This document shows positions 49,368 through 60,842 of a stretch of 64,000 bases of DNA, in pieces (the first letter of the stretch is position 1; each line of letters begins with the position of its first letter). The position numbers were made by a program, and so were the translations under genes. The stretch lies in contig OX388345.1 in assembly GCA_947579665.1 (NCBI GenBank), positions 35,493,849 to 35,557,848 on the forward strand, in the 5' to 3' direction. Source of the stretch: Sympetrum striolatum (taxonomy: Eukaryota; Arthropoda; Insecta; Odonata; Libellulidae). The notes under the pieces are model-generated. The model saw only the letters and a list, made by a program, of their open reading frames with translations, was not told where the DNA came from and searched no databases.

Positions 49368-50343
49368 CTGCTTCCGAGTTATGGATTCCAAAGGGCACCA
49401 ATTTTCATCCCCCACGATAACGATATGTTTACTTCTCATCGAACCGTAAATAAGTAGGGAACGAGGGAAGCTCTTCTAATGAATTGCTTCAACATTTCTG
49501 CAACACCCCCCTCGCGACCTTTGAACGAATTTCATCTGCTCCCGTACTTCCTTTGGGTGCCTCTGACATTTGCAGCAGACCAACGGTGAGGAAATAAAAA
49601 AAGCGTTTCCGCGGATACGAAATAAGGCGCGCGTCTCCGGGGTTATCCCGGCGTGATCCATCGCGGCGGAAAAAAAATGAGGGGAGGAAGGCAAACAAAA
49701 CGGGTGACTCACCCGACCTTTTTCCCCCGCATTTTTCGTCTCCGGGGACGTGAAAAGACACGTAACGCCGCGTGCCTCGGTGGACAAAGGGGTGAGGCAT
49801 TCGCGAATTAATCGAGGAGATAAGCAGCTGATAAAAGGAGAAACTGGAGTTAAAGGAGATGATATACATTGGGAGTCGGTGGGATGGGTTGCCGTTGCTG
49901 TTTAGAATGTTGTTCTAAGGACTGTGACCGCAATAGGCATTACAGTTAGTGGGACAATCAATATTCTTTAAGCCCAAGATGACAATACGGGAAATACTCA
50001 ATCGTTTTAATTTTAATTAAACGATTAGTATTACAGGGGATCACATACGCTCATCTCAAAGCTCTTAAAAAGGCTTTTTATCTTGTATACGATGTTAGTC
50101 AATTCAAATCAGTCATTGTCTATTTTCAGACAAAACACTGTTCTGTGCCGCTCGCCTCCGAGTGATTTGCCCCAACCTCGGTCCGATGGGCTTCGTATCC
50201 GTCAATGAGTTCCCATTCGAAGCTGTAACTTACTATATAAACTATGCATAACATTTCGACAATACTTCCCTATTTTATATTTCAGTGTATCCTAACTTCG
50301 TATAGCACTGATAAAAAGAGAAGAAAATATTCTAACATGATAA
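49368..50343. other. Non-coding stretch with a GC-rich patch
   Basis: A CpG-containing GC-rich patch spans about 49480-49810, with overlapping minus-strand frames of 103 and 126 codons. No domain was recognised in either. Confidence 0.5.
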
Positions 50344-50690
50344 TTGCGATGTAGGGAAACACATTTGGAATAACGAATGAGAAAAAAGTAAAAGTCAACA
50401 TAGCAATAATCCGTTCGTGTTTGGGCTTTTTTGAGTTAAAATCTGTAAAGAGCGACCCAAAATTAGTTAAGAAGAGATATTGCCATCCATATTACCGAAA
50501 AAAATATTTTTGCGATATAGGCAAATACGTGTAGAATTACGGAAAAGAAAAAGGTAAAAGCTGCAATACCAAAACACCGTACGTGGTGGGACTTTTATGA
50601 GCTTACTGTATTAATGGTATCAGCTACCCAAAATTAGTTGAGAACAGCTATTACCATTTATGTTACCGTAAAAAGTTAATATTTGTCGGC
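50344..50690 (+). repeat. Two-copy tandem repeat, period about 167 bp
   Basis: TTGCGATGTAGG at 50344 recurs as TTGCGATATAGG at 50510. GAAAAAAGTAAAAG recurs as GAAAAAGGTAAAAG, CCCAAAATTAGTTAAGAA (about 50457) recurs as CCCAAAATTAGTTGAGAA (about 50627), and ATATTACCGAAAAA as ATGTTACCGTAAAAA. Offsets are 166-170 bp. The period is like that of the monomers in the 56-58 kb array, but no sequence relationship was seen. Confidence 0.75.
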
Positions 50691-50790
50691 CTGTGTTATT
50701 TAGGCCTATCTTATGACCTAGGTATATATCTAGGCAAAACGCTGGGGAACAAGGATAGGAATGACTTTTCACGCAATGTCGTGCGGCTTA

Positions 50791-50972
50791 AACCCAATGA
50801 TAAATATAGAGTTGAAAAATTGCGAAATGACCGGGACTCGAACCCACGACTCCCACTTGCCTGGAAGGTATGCTAACCACTGAACTACCATTCCGCATTT
50901 GTTAGTTATACCTGCTTGATATTAGGCACTAGATGGATGATATAATTTTCCACCTCTGTTTATCACTGGGTT
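50791..50972 (-). repeat. tRNA-like cassette flanked by inverted repeats
   Basis: The 77-nt core 50821-50897 on the minus strand contains TGGTAGTTCAGTGGTTAGC (A box) and GGTTCGAGTCC (B box) and can pair its ends. The anticodon loop does not fit: either an 8-nt loop or no T33. A tRNA-derived SINE head or tRNA pseudogene is therefore favoured. The core is bracketed by about 20-bp inverted repeats, AACCCAATGATAAATATAGA at 50791-50810 and the reverse complement of CTCTGTTTATCACTGGGTT at 50954-50972. Bracketing inverted repeats are not usual for SINEs. Confidence 0.6.
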
Positions 50973-53622
50973 AACGTTGTATTAAAGAACTACAGTAGTC
51001 TTTACCATAAAGTGGTTAATTTTAGCAAAGTGTATCATATGATTTTGAAATTAGGAAAAGAACTTACCAAATAACTATTGACAGGTTGGTAATATCACAT
51101 ATTCTATTTCGAGAATTCGTTTTGATATTTTGTAAATTTTAGTTATTTTTCGGATTGACAAAACTATAGTTTTTTTAGTATGTCTACGGTATTTGTTAGT
51201 CTTTTGTCATTCTTTTCTTGAGGCAGAGCACTGGATTTTTTAGAATTCGTTAGGTTTTTGTGAGATTTGTCTACCTTTATCTCCTTTTCAGCTAGTGAGC
51301 TAAGTCAATGATACAATTTGATTTCTTGTGAGCGTACTAAGTTTTTGTGTGCATGCCACTGCGCGCATTGATCGTAAGAAGCTTCTAATTTGCGTGCATT
51401 ATTTTCGATTAGTTGAAGGTGGCTTGGTGAGGGATGCCGTGCAGCGGTGAATGGGAAATGGAAAAAGAGGTAACGTGCTCGGGGATGGAAGGCGTACACG
51501 AGCGCGAGGGACGTAGGCTGTCGCGTATGGGTGGAGTTTTACGGAGAAAAGAAAACGGGATGAGAGGAAACAGACTGTCGGAGGGGAGAAAGAGGGTCAT
51601 CGCGTTGAGCTGACCTTTCTTTGACCGCCCCCGCTCGACCAATTTGGGAAGCAAACACGCGGCGTAGGTCAGAACATCGGGGAGTGGGTGGAGGTGTCCC
51701 TCGGAGTGAGGGATGACGGTATATATTGCGTGGGAGGGCGGAGGGATGGGGAGAGAAAAGAAGGGTGAGACAGGGCGAGACGGAAGTGAGCGTCAATTTA
51801 TAAAGGATGCAACACGAAAGATATTATCCCATTTTGATAAGCTGCGGAAATACAAAGTGAATCAGACCACACGCTAAACAAAGGCCGGGTAACAACGAAC
51901 CACTTTATAATTTAATATGCGTAAGGGAGTTTCAACGAACTGAGTCATCATCAGACTAGATATTGAAGAGACAACTACCATAGTTCTACTTTTTTCAATT
52001 ACTTACGAGGGTAATCTACCACAAAGTCGAACTGTAAGCAGATAGTGAAACAAAGGTATGCAGATCAAAGCGCTTCAATTAATATTTATTGGGTCAGCTA
52101 GCATAGAGACGAGCAAAATTATCGAAATGTATATGAAATTAAATTGTTGACTATGACTCGTTTGTAGATAGATTAACTATTCTGTTCCAGATAAATTTTG
52201 ACCTAATCTCTAGGAATGTAAAGGCACCTCCAAGAATTTAACTCATTTATTTAGACCTAACTGAAGTTCTGATCATTTCCCACTTAAAAGGATTAAATTC
52301 TACTATGCAAAATATTCTATATTCTAAATTCTAAAAATAAATATTCTATACTCAAAAATTACTTTTGACTTTCCATACATTAATAAAGAATATTGCTTTA
52401 TATTTTACTTTTAATAAATTAGAAAAGATTAATTATTGGATCCGTATTCCATAAATGAAAAAGTTTTGCCATAAATCGTGTCTATTTCAGTGGAAATTTT
52501 ACATTCCATCAAATTTCGTCTTCGTGATAACAGAATATTCAAGGAAATTATGTACCACTGCCAATTTATACTTAATAGAAAAACGTCACAGCAAAATATT
52601 GAAATTTTTCTTTCGAATACCTTTTAAAAGAATCTGATGTAAAACAAATCTATTTCAAACGCTAAACATGGCGAGAAATCTTATCTTATGCGAATTGGAA
52701 ATGGAAAACATATAAGTATTTGAAATTTAATGAAAAATTTGATAAATTAAATACAATAGAGCAATAAGAATATAAAAATTCAAATTAACATCTAGTCCAT
52801 TCTCATTTCCAATTCATGTTTGTCCTTTATACTTGTATTTAAGAAATTCCCAAAATTTAGGAGACTTAAACGACACAAACTTGTATAAAAACTACGCATG
52901 CATTTTTCATTTAAACGCATAAATTAACAATAAAATACAACCTCAAATGTCTTGCCTGAAAGTCTACATTTTCATAACAACATCCATAAGTCATGCTTTT
53001 GTTTTCCAAAACACGAGTCCAAACGTGGCATACATTATCTCACGGTCGTCCTCAAACACTGAAAGGATCCTCTCTCTTAACATAATGAAATACGCGAATA
53101 TTCTTGAATAAGAACGAAGACGATATGCGGACCTGTTCAGAATATTTACATACGTTTTCGTATTCACTCTTTGAGCACACCTCAAGTGGACTGTGACAGG
53201 GCTTGCCCTATGACTCTCGGATGGGACTCCAAGATTTCAATTTTCACGAAACGGACGAAAAACGTTGAGGTGGGGTATCTTAAAATTCGTGACGGACGCA
53301 AACAACCGCTAGAAAAAGTACCGCAGTAAAAAATATGACGACGTTCATTAATAATTTAAGCTGATTCTAAATCCGATATCTGCGAAGTAACGGTACATTA
53401 AAATCGGTGAAACGGTCAAATAAAATCTGTATTTCAGGCATTCAATTTGCGACTGAAATATTATTTGAACTTAAAAATGTCAAATAACAGAACTGACAGT
53501 GAAAACAGGAAAATCTTGAGGCCAGTTTATGTACATGCATTATTTAAGTCGCATTTTGGATTAAAAAATGCATTCTTTGATGTAACGGGCAGGCATAGAA
53601 ACTTGTCAAGTGGGGATTAGGG
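50973..53622. other. Non-coding stretch with a purine-rich GC patch
   Basis: The plus strand at about 51410-51790 is strongly purine-rich and GC-richer (runs such as GGGAGAGAAAAGAAGGGTG). Minus-strand frames of 64-85 codons there are Pro/Ser-rich by composition only. No gene recognised elsewhere in the stretch. Confidence 0.5.
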
Positions 53623-53840
53623 GTTATTATGATTATTATTATTATATATTATTTATTTGGCGAGGTTAGTGCCATGTGGGCATCTATTACACCTAACCTT
53701 TGAAGTCATATTTATGTTAATTACAATTGAAAGATATGTTAAAAATACAAGCTTACAGAGAAAAACTGCAGCAGTATGCGGAAAACTCTCACACAAGAAG
53801 GAGAACGAAAAAAACCGCGATAACACAGATGGAAATTAAT
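53623..53840 (-). repeat. LINE 3' end fragment
   Basis: On the minus strand the sequence passes through GTTAGGTGTAATAGATGCCC and CTAACCTCGCCAAATAAATA, then an ATAATAATAATAAT-type tail (plus-strand 53623-53660). This is the layout of an arthropod LINE 3' UTR ending in a polyadenylation signal and simple-repeat tail. No coding part remains. Confidence 0.5.
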
Positions 53841-55989
53841 ACAAACGGATATATTACTAGTTAAAATAAATTATGTCTACTTATTAGTCCCGTTCAATAA
53901 TGAAGTGGCATGTTATTTCCTTGGTAGTCAACTATGGATGTAATTTACCTGCAAAGAAAGAAGGAGAATATTAGGATTTATGGTATTATCCCATAACAGA
54001 CCCTAAACTAAAGACAATATTAGTACCTTAATTCTCTATCGTTATGTAAAGTTTTATAACATCCAATAGATATTATTTAACCACAGAAAAAATTACTGAC
54101 TAATTTATTAATAATTAAATTCCAATATTGCATTAGAAAATCCATTACTTTGTACTACCAGGAGCTGATATAGAATCTAGCGAAAGGGGGATTTTATACA
54201 TTTAGAGTAATACTCCATGACATATTAAAATAACAACAATATCAGTGGCTTACTTCTAAATTAATCCATTAAATATTTACAATGTCGTGAAATGTTAAGT
54301 TTCATTCGGAAAAACATCCTTTGTCCTCAATTTCTCTCCATTACATGAGCAAATTGCTTTTTTAATCAAATCCTCAAGTGTGATATCATTCCCTACGGAT
54401 CCGCCAATGTTACTGAGTGGTATTATTATCATTAACATTACATTTGATATTATAATAATATACTTTAAAGGATAAATTAAATTCAACTTTCATAAAAACA
54501 AATTAAAAGTTACAAATTTCAATAACTATGAGCATTTCAATAAAAGATAACAGTAAAACCAAGATAATTTTTCAGAGAGTTCATTAATTTTTCCTTTTTG
54601 TTTGCACATCGTGATTTTAACTCTGTTCCCACATAATTTGTAGCGTTCCAGTGAAAACCCCCACTCCTCATCAGACAAGAATAAATGCTTTTCGAGTGAA
54701 AACAGAGCATGTGCAATAGATCAGCAGACGTTCTCAGCGTCATAATTTGGAACAATCTTCACAACTGGCGCACCCTCCGCGTTCATCTAACAGAGAAATC
54801 ATCTTACACCTCTCGTAGTTCATCCCCGGAGGGCAAGGCAGAATTACGCTGATCGTAAACACCGCCTTCTGCAACACTGGCGGCAGATGTTTCTGCTGCT
54901 CCCGAACCAAGCAGATAACGAGAACGTAGGGTGGCATATTTCTGCTCGCCTTGGGGCAAAAAAAACTCGACGCGATCTTGCGAGACAGATACAGAGAAAA
55001 TTATATTCCGTTGCCTTCCACTGAAGTAACAACCTACATCTTTTTTCTCCAATATTTTTCCCAACTTTCGGGGAAAAATCAAACCTCTTCCCTTGGCGCA
55101 CCAATTATTTTTTCTTTCGGAATGAGACGAAAAATCTACACTAAAAAAGAACCGTGAAGCGCCATCTAGCGAAGGGACCGGAGATGAAAAGAAAGAGATT
55201 GGTTGAATAAATGGATGAGATGAAAAGGCTGGTGTCTAGATAGGCTACCTTAGAAGAACATATAGGGTCTGTAGACATCGGAGACAAGGTTTTATAAATG
55301 TCCCAGACGGAAAGGAAGGTCCGGAATCCGAAGAATCCTCACCGCGAATCCATTTCCGTTCCGATAATAATCCGAGATGAGCTATATTCGACAGCGTTTT
55401 ATTCTGAGCCGTCATCAAACATTCCCCCTGAGATCTCGACCGATAGCTTTTCGAGATTCGAGGGAAAACATTGAGTCTACGAGAACCAAGATCTACGACC
55501 CGACACAAACAAGTGAGAATATCCGATTGCCGTGGATAGGAAGATGGTGTCACAGCTGTTTGCATCGAAAGTATGGATTTGTACAGGATATCGAAATGCA
55601 AAATTTAAACCCTCATACTGTTCTGCTTCCACGCTACATTGTTTCATATGAAGAGCCAAACTAAACGAAATTTTCTTCTACGAACTGTGAACATTGCTCT
55701 AGCTTTATTATCACATTAACATTATGATATCCTACAATCGAAACAAGGAATTCAAAAATGTTCAATTACTATCAGAAGAAAATACAAAATATTTATAATA
55801 ATTGGTATGATGACTAAAAGGTAAATGTCATAAATTAATGATGATTATGATTAATTAAATAAATATACAACGGTAAGATCAGTAAGTAATTAAACAACCG
55901 AAAATTAGAAATCTATACCGAGTATATCAGCCACGAAACTGATTTAATATTTTCCTCACTTTACAGTCTAATCCTATTCGCCTTTAAAT
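53841..55989. other. Non-coding stretch with a GC-rich patch
   Basis: The 54540-55660 region is GC-richer, with several overlapping frames on both strands (118 codons at most, minus 55245-55601). None could be assigned to a family. Confidence 0.5.
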
Positions 55990-57127
55990 ATTACGAGTAA
56001 AATGTTGCTTGCATACTGCAAGCAGATCGACCACACTATTTTCATGTCGGCATCATATCCGGACGCCCATTAAAAGAAAAAAATTGATTGAAATTTTTCT
56101 TAAAATTTGCTGAAATTCCATCGTCTGGCATCGAACCCGGGTCTTTACTGAGAACTTACTATGCAGCACAATAGAACAACACCATCTCTAACTATGTGTG
56201 AAAATTCAAGCAGAAATATGGGCTACAACTGCCTCAAAAGACGTTCTAATTTTCACGAATTTAAATGGCTCTCTGGATTCGAACCAAGGACGATCATGGA
56301 AATCTAAAAAATGTTTCTGAAAGTTATTTATGATCTCTATCTATATGCCGAATTTCAAGTTTCTATATAATTGGGAAAAGGTTCCAAAAAATTCTTAAAA
56401 ATCGGATCATTTACTGATTGTAGAGACGCCCGGTGGTACAACCAGGAAACATTGGTAGCTGTGAATTCACAGTTTGATTAGTAATGACTTGATCTTATCT
56501 TATGTAAAGTTTCAAGTAGATATAATATCGGGAAGCACCTAAAATGTGTTTCCGTAATCTCCATAAGAAATGCATTGAGGAATGTAAATGGCCCTCTGGG
56601 ATCGAACCAAGGACCATAAGGGAATATGTAAAATTTGATTATAAAATATAATTATGATATCTAACGCCATGCCGAATTTCAAGTTTCTATGCCATCGGAA
56701 AAGGGTTCAAAAAAAAACTTAAAAATCGCCGCAATGCATTTTAAACGGCCGACTTTTGTCCCGTCCTAGCATCGAACCTAGGATAATATTCGTAGATATC
56801 TTTATGGTTTTCTTTTGATATGGGGGGCATCTAGCGATCCCTTGAGTTTCAACTCTCTCCTTTACCGGGAAATGCCTCAAATAAATTTTCGAAAATCCCC
56901 GCCATGTAATCTTATGGGGAAAATCGCGACTTTGGGGCCTTCTGGAATCGAACCCATGATACCGAGGATCAAAGTCGCTTTTTTCCTGGGAGTTTCACGT
57001 TATGGCCAATACGTGGTAAAAATTTCGAGTCAATGACGCCAGTAGTTTAGCCTGGGAATTAGTATCCTATCTGGGTATCTGGGTATCTGGGTATATCATG
57101 AGTGAATCCGGAGAAGCATCTATATCT
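55990..57127 (+). repeat. Macro-repeat 1 of a nested tandem array
   Basis: The unit starts ATTACGAGTAAAATGTTGCT and contains the hairpin GCTTGCATACTGCAAGC at 56007-56023. Six monomers follow. Their cores, five of form (C/G/T/A)ATCGAACC or TTCGAACC, begin near 56129, 56278, 56437 (degenerate, ACAACCAGG), 56601, 56771 and 56946. Monomers share further blocks such as TTTCAAGTTTCTAT, CGGGAA/CGGAAAAGG, CTTAAAAATCG and ATGCATTTTAAA. The unit ends with an 8-bp repeat (TATCTGGG, three copies, 57069-57095) and CCGGAGAAGCATCTATAT. Short open frames containing GIEP-like words come from the TCGAACC cores and are not genes. Confidence 0.85.
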
Positions 57128-58300
57128 ATTACGAGTAAAATGTAGCTTGCATACTGCAAGCACATCGATAACAAAAGTTTTTTGTCGGCATCACATAGAG
57201 TGAGTCCTCAAAAGAAAAAAAAATGGTTAGAAAATATTCTTAATTTCCGCTGCAATTTATTCGTCTGGCATCGAACCCAGGTCTTCCCGGTCATACTCAC
57301 TATGCAGAACCATAGAAGATCACCATCTGTAACTATGTGTGAAAATTCAAGTAGAAATATTAACTGCAACTGCCTCAAACGACGTCCTACGTTTCCCTTA
57401 TACTCCTTATGATAGAAATGCTAATGTGCTCTGGCATCGAACCCAGGAATAGTACGGTGTTATCTGATTTTTTTTCTAAAACCAATTCTTTTCAAACATC
57501 TTCCAGCCGAGTACGAACTTCCTATCATTTCGATAAGTGCATTAAAAAAAATAATGAAATACTAAACCAATGTATTTTATACGGGAGACATATTTGCCAC
57601 CCGGCGTCGAACCCGGATCTTTCTGGTAATACTTCCTATGCAACATAATAGAAGATCACTATCTCTAACAATGTGTGAAAATTCGAGCAGAAATATTGGC
57701 TGCAACTGCCTCAAACGACGTCCTACTTTTCCCTTATATTCCTTATGAGAGAAATGTTAATGTGCTCTGGGATCGAACCCAGGAATAGTACGGGTTTAAG
57801 AATTTTTTTTCTGAAACCAATTCCTAATATATATCTTCTAGCTGAGCGAAAAGTTCCTTACATTCCGGTAAGTGCATCAAAAAAATTAATGAAAAACTAT
57901 CCCCATGCATTTTAAATGCGGGATTTTTGCATCGTCCTAGCATCGAACCCAGGACGTTCTCATTAGTAATCATTAATGTTTATAATAGTTCTTGACCATA
58001 TCTCTAAGGTCCTTGAATTTCGATTCTCTACCTTACCGGGAAGTATTATTTAAAAAATTTTGAAAATCGCCACCATGTATCCTTATGGAGAAAATCGGGA
58101 CTTTGGGGCCTTCTGGAATCGAACCCATGACACCGAGGTTCAATGTCGGCTTTTTCCTGGAGGTTACACGTTATGGCCAATACGTCGTAAAAATTTCAAG
58201 TCTTTGGCACTTGTGGAACATGGTAAAACTTTTGATCCCCTATATATATATATATATATATATAACTTATATATAGGTATATCCGGAGAAGCGTCTATAT
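57128..58300 (+). repeat. Macro-repeat 2 of a nested tandem array
   Basis: Starts ATTACGAGTAAAATGTAGCT with the same hairpin at 57145-57161. Its six TCGAACCC cores begin near 57269, 57435, 57604, 57770, 57941 and 58117, so the spacings are 166, 169, 166, 171 and 176 bp. Monomer types occur in the order A-B-A-B-C-D: A cores follow TCGTCTGG or CACCCGG, B cores follow GTGCTCTGG, C cores follow CGTCCTAG, D cores follow GGGGCCTTCTGG. Positions four to six line up with macro-repeat 1 at a constant 1.17-kb offset. It ends with a (TA)n run (about 58243-58262) and CCGGAGAAGCGTCTATAT. Confidence 0.85.
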
Positions 58301-58359
58301 ATAATAGATGTGAGTAATGTTCAAGATAAAGGAAAGGGTTAAAGGTACTTTGCACTTAA

Positions 58360-58470
58360 GGGCGTGCACCCAGGAAAAATCCCAAGGAAAAACGGACCTT
58401 AAAAATGTCTGACGGAGCCTGGAATCGAACCCGGGATCATCCTCTATCCGGGAGGCTGCCTTAACCCAAC
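58360..58470 (-). repeat. tRNA-derived SINE, copy 2
   Basis: On the minus strand GGTTAAGGCAGCCTCCCGGA is followed by GGTTCGATTCC (B box, plus-strand 58421-58431) and a body that on the plus strand reads CCCAAGGAAAAACGGACC (from 58381). Head and body match the copy at 36113-36214. The 5' end (A-box side) is interrupted by unrelated sequence after about 58468. It lies about 60 bp beyond the nested array and, like it, shows TCGAACCC on the plus strand. Confidence 0.75.
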
Positions 58471-60842
58471 GGTTGTGAAAATGTTCCTGCCGGGTAAGCC
58501 TTGATGGCCAGGGCAGCCTCGTTTTTCGTTGTTCAAGATAAAGCTAATCTAAATAAGAGGTTTACATAAGAGATTCTAACAGGAAACCGAACAATTGCGT
58601 ACTTTTTGATTGAGTAAAATCAATTGCAATTTATTGCCTTTATTGGAGTAAAAAAATGAGAATACCTAAGAGGTCGTACTTTAAGAAAGGGTTGAAATAT
58701 ACCTTCGCTCTATACTATTACAATTTAAAATAATTCCTAAGATTTTCAGATACCGTTGAGAAAAGTCGAAACATATATTTTCACTTTAATCAGCGACGCC
58801 TGGCGCCAGAACTGTAGGTGAATCGGATATTAGAGATAAAGCCCACGGAACATATCAAAGGAAACGAGACATCACTCCTGTAAAATCCGCCGGAAAGAAA
58901 GAATCAACGAAATAAATTACGACCGCGGCACAGAGCTTTCGAAGATTAGGGGAAAGCTACTCGAAGGAGATTCACAACCTCCGAAAATCCACTGACCGCC
59001 AATTTAGAAGGAGCAAAAAAGACACTTGAAAACGCTTTATCCGTGACTTGCGCCAAAGGGCGCCTAAGCAGATGAAATACTCTCGCAAATGAGAATCCTC
59101 CTAAAAGGCATCCCTTTTTTAAACCGCGAGAGAGGAAGGTCCATTCTGAGTGGTCCTTAATAAAGAAATGTCTCCTTAAAGTATTTTCCAGGGAGGACAC
59201 TCCCTTAAGTCCTCCGACAATGATTTATATCATGCGAGACCTTTTGACCTCTTCTCCGTCTTAGAGGAAAGGCCACTCGCATCGCGTTACCAAACACTCC
59301 TTTGGCCCCCTTTCCCGGCTCGCTTCTTACTTCTTTTTCGTCGCAGAGGAATAAACGGGCGTTTCTTTGAATTTCTAGACGCGGCTTAAACCCTCGCTCC
59401 TGGTATCGAAGGAAGATGAAAACTCGGTATTAAAAAAAGTCGGCGCTAATGGGATCTGAAAGGATCTGATACTTAGAATGTGACTGTGAAGAGGTAAAAT
59501 AGTGCCTGTTCCATTGTGAAGCGCAGGAGGCGCGCTATATTTTAAGAGACAGGGCCTTTTCGTAGTCGAGCGCCACGATTTATATTAACCTAGATTCAAA
59601 CTTTGCCACACAATGCATGAAGCATATTCAAGTACACATTCTAGGGCTGTCTGGAGAAGCGAAGAATGGGACAGTGAGGCGGTTGTAACGGAAAATTCCC
59701 AATAAAAAATTACTATTGTTAATCTTGCGTCGATTTATTTCTTGGGAAGTCGCTGGGAAAGTTTACTGGACTTACGCCATGAATAGAGCGGGATAATTGA
59801 TTGTCGAAACAACAAGTCGGTAGAGAGAGTAGATAACTGTGCTGAGCATTAAAATGTTACAGTAACACGCAAGAAAGTTATTGATGATACAGCCCGAGAA
59901 ATATATAGTTCATGAAAAAGATACGATTAAATTTCAAACAATTTTGGAATCAATGACTACCTCCGAATCAAGCGTAACACATTTTATTGTAGATTAATGT
60001 TTGAAGAAAATTATTTTTTAATTTCTAAGAGGGTATCATGCATGTAAAAAATTATGCAAGTAAGCAGTGAAAAATATATTATTTTCCAGTATAAGACGTC
60101 TCATTGTATAACAAAAACACTTTTTCTCTAAACCAAGCATTAGGATAATTGTTTTTCAAATAATATAATATAATTTATTTCATATTCTTTAACAACAAGA
60201 TATTTAACTAATTTACTTTTCCTGAATAATTATAATCCAAATATTTTGATAGACCAGACACTACTTGAAAGATAGTGAAAAAAGGATTTGATGGGCAAAA
60301 GTTGGTGAAACCACATTTCTGTTTGCTTCTGGTATCTTAGAATGCAAAATATCACTTAATAAATTGTTAATTTTTTACAGGAATCCCTCTTGTTTTAAAT
60401 GAAATAAACTCTTATTTCCGGAAGAATACTGATTTAAGTAAATTAAATGATACCATAGATAATGTATTAAAGTATAAGATAGAGTACTAAAATTGAAAAT
60501 ATGCAATCCTGAGCAGACAGAGACCTTTACTGGTAGTTACTCATATTTTAGTAGATAAAGGAAACATCTGCCCGAAAATTGTAGAATGAGAGACATCACA
60601 CAGGAAGAGTTTATAAACACTAATTTTCTTGGCTCATTGAGGAAATTGAGGTCAATGACGTTGCCAAAAATATTGCACGGTTCATGACTAGTTGCAAGCT
60701 ATATCCACACAAACAAGAGGTTCCAATAAGACTAAAACAAAATAAACAACACATTACGTATTACATCACATTATACTATTTATCAGGAAATATCTGAAGA
60801 ATTTAAAATATTCATTATTGATAGTATTGAATGATCAATCGT
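58471..60842. other. Non-coding stretch with a GC-rich patch
   Basis: A GC-richer patch spans about 58790-59420 with no recognisable gene (84-codon minus frame at 58946-59200). The rest is AT-rich. Confidence 0.5.

Noticed and set aside
50821..50897. Functional tRNA gene
   Set aside because: A and B boxes are good, but the anticodon loop cannot be drawn with seven bases and T33, and the T stem has a mismatch.
56129..58120. CRISPR array
   Set aside because: The repeats are about 168 bp, diverged, without regular unique spacers, and the genome is eukaryotic in character.
58060..58317. Open frames with GPSGIEP-like words in the array (also near 56815-57036)
   Set aside because: These words are translations of the TCGAACC repeat core and recur with each monomer. 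The frames end in a TA microsatellite and are not conserved as coding.
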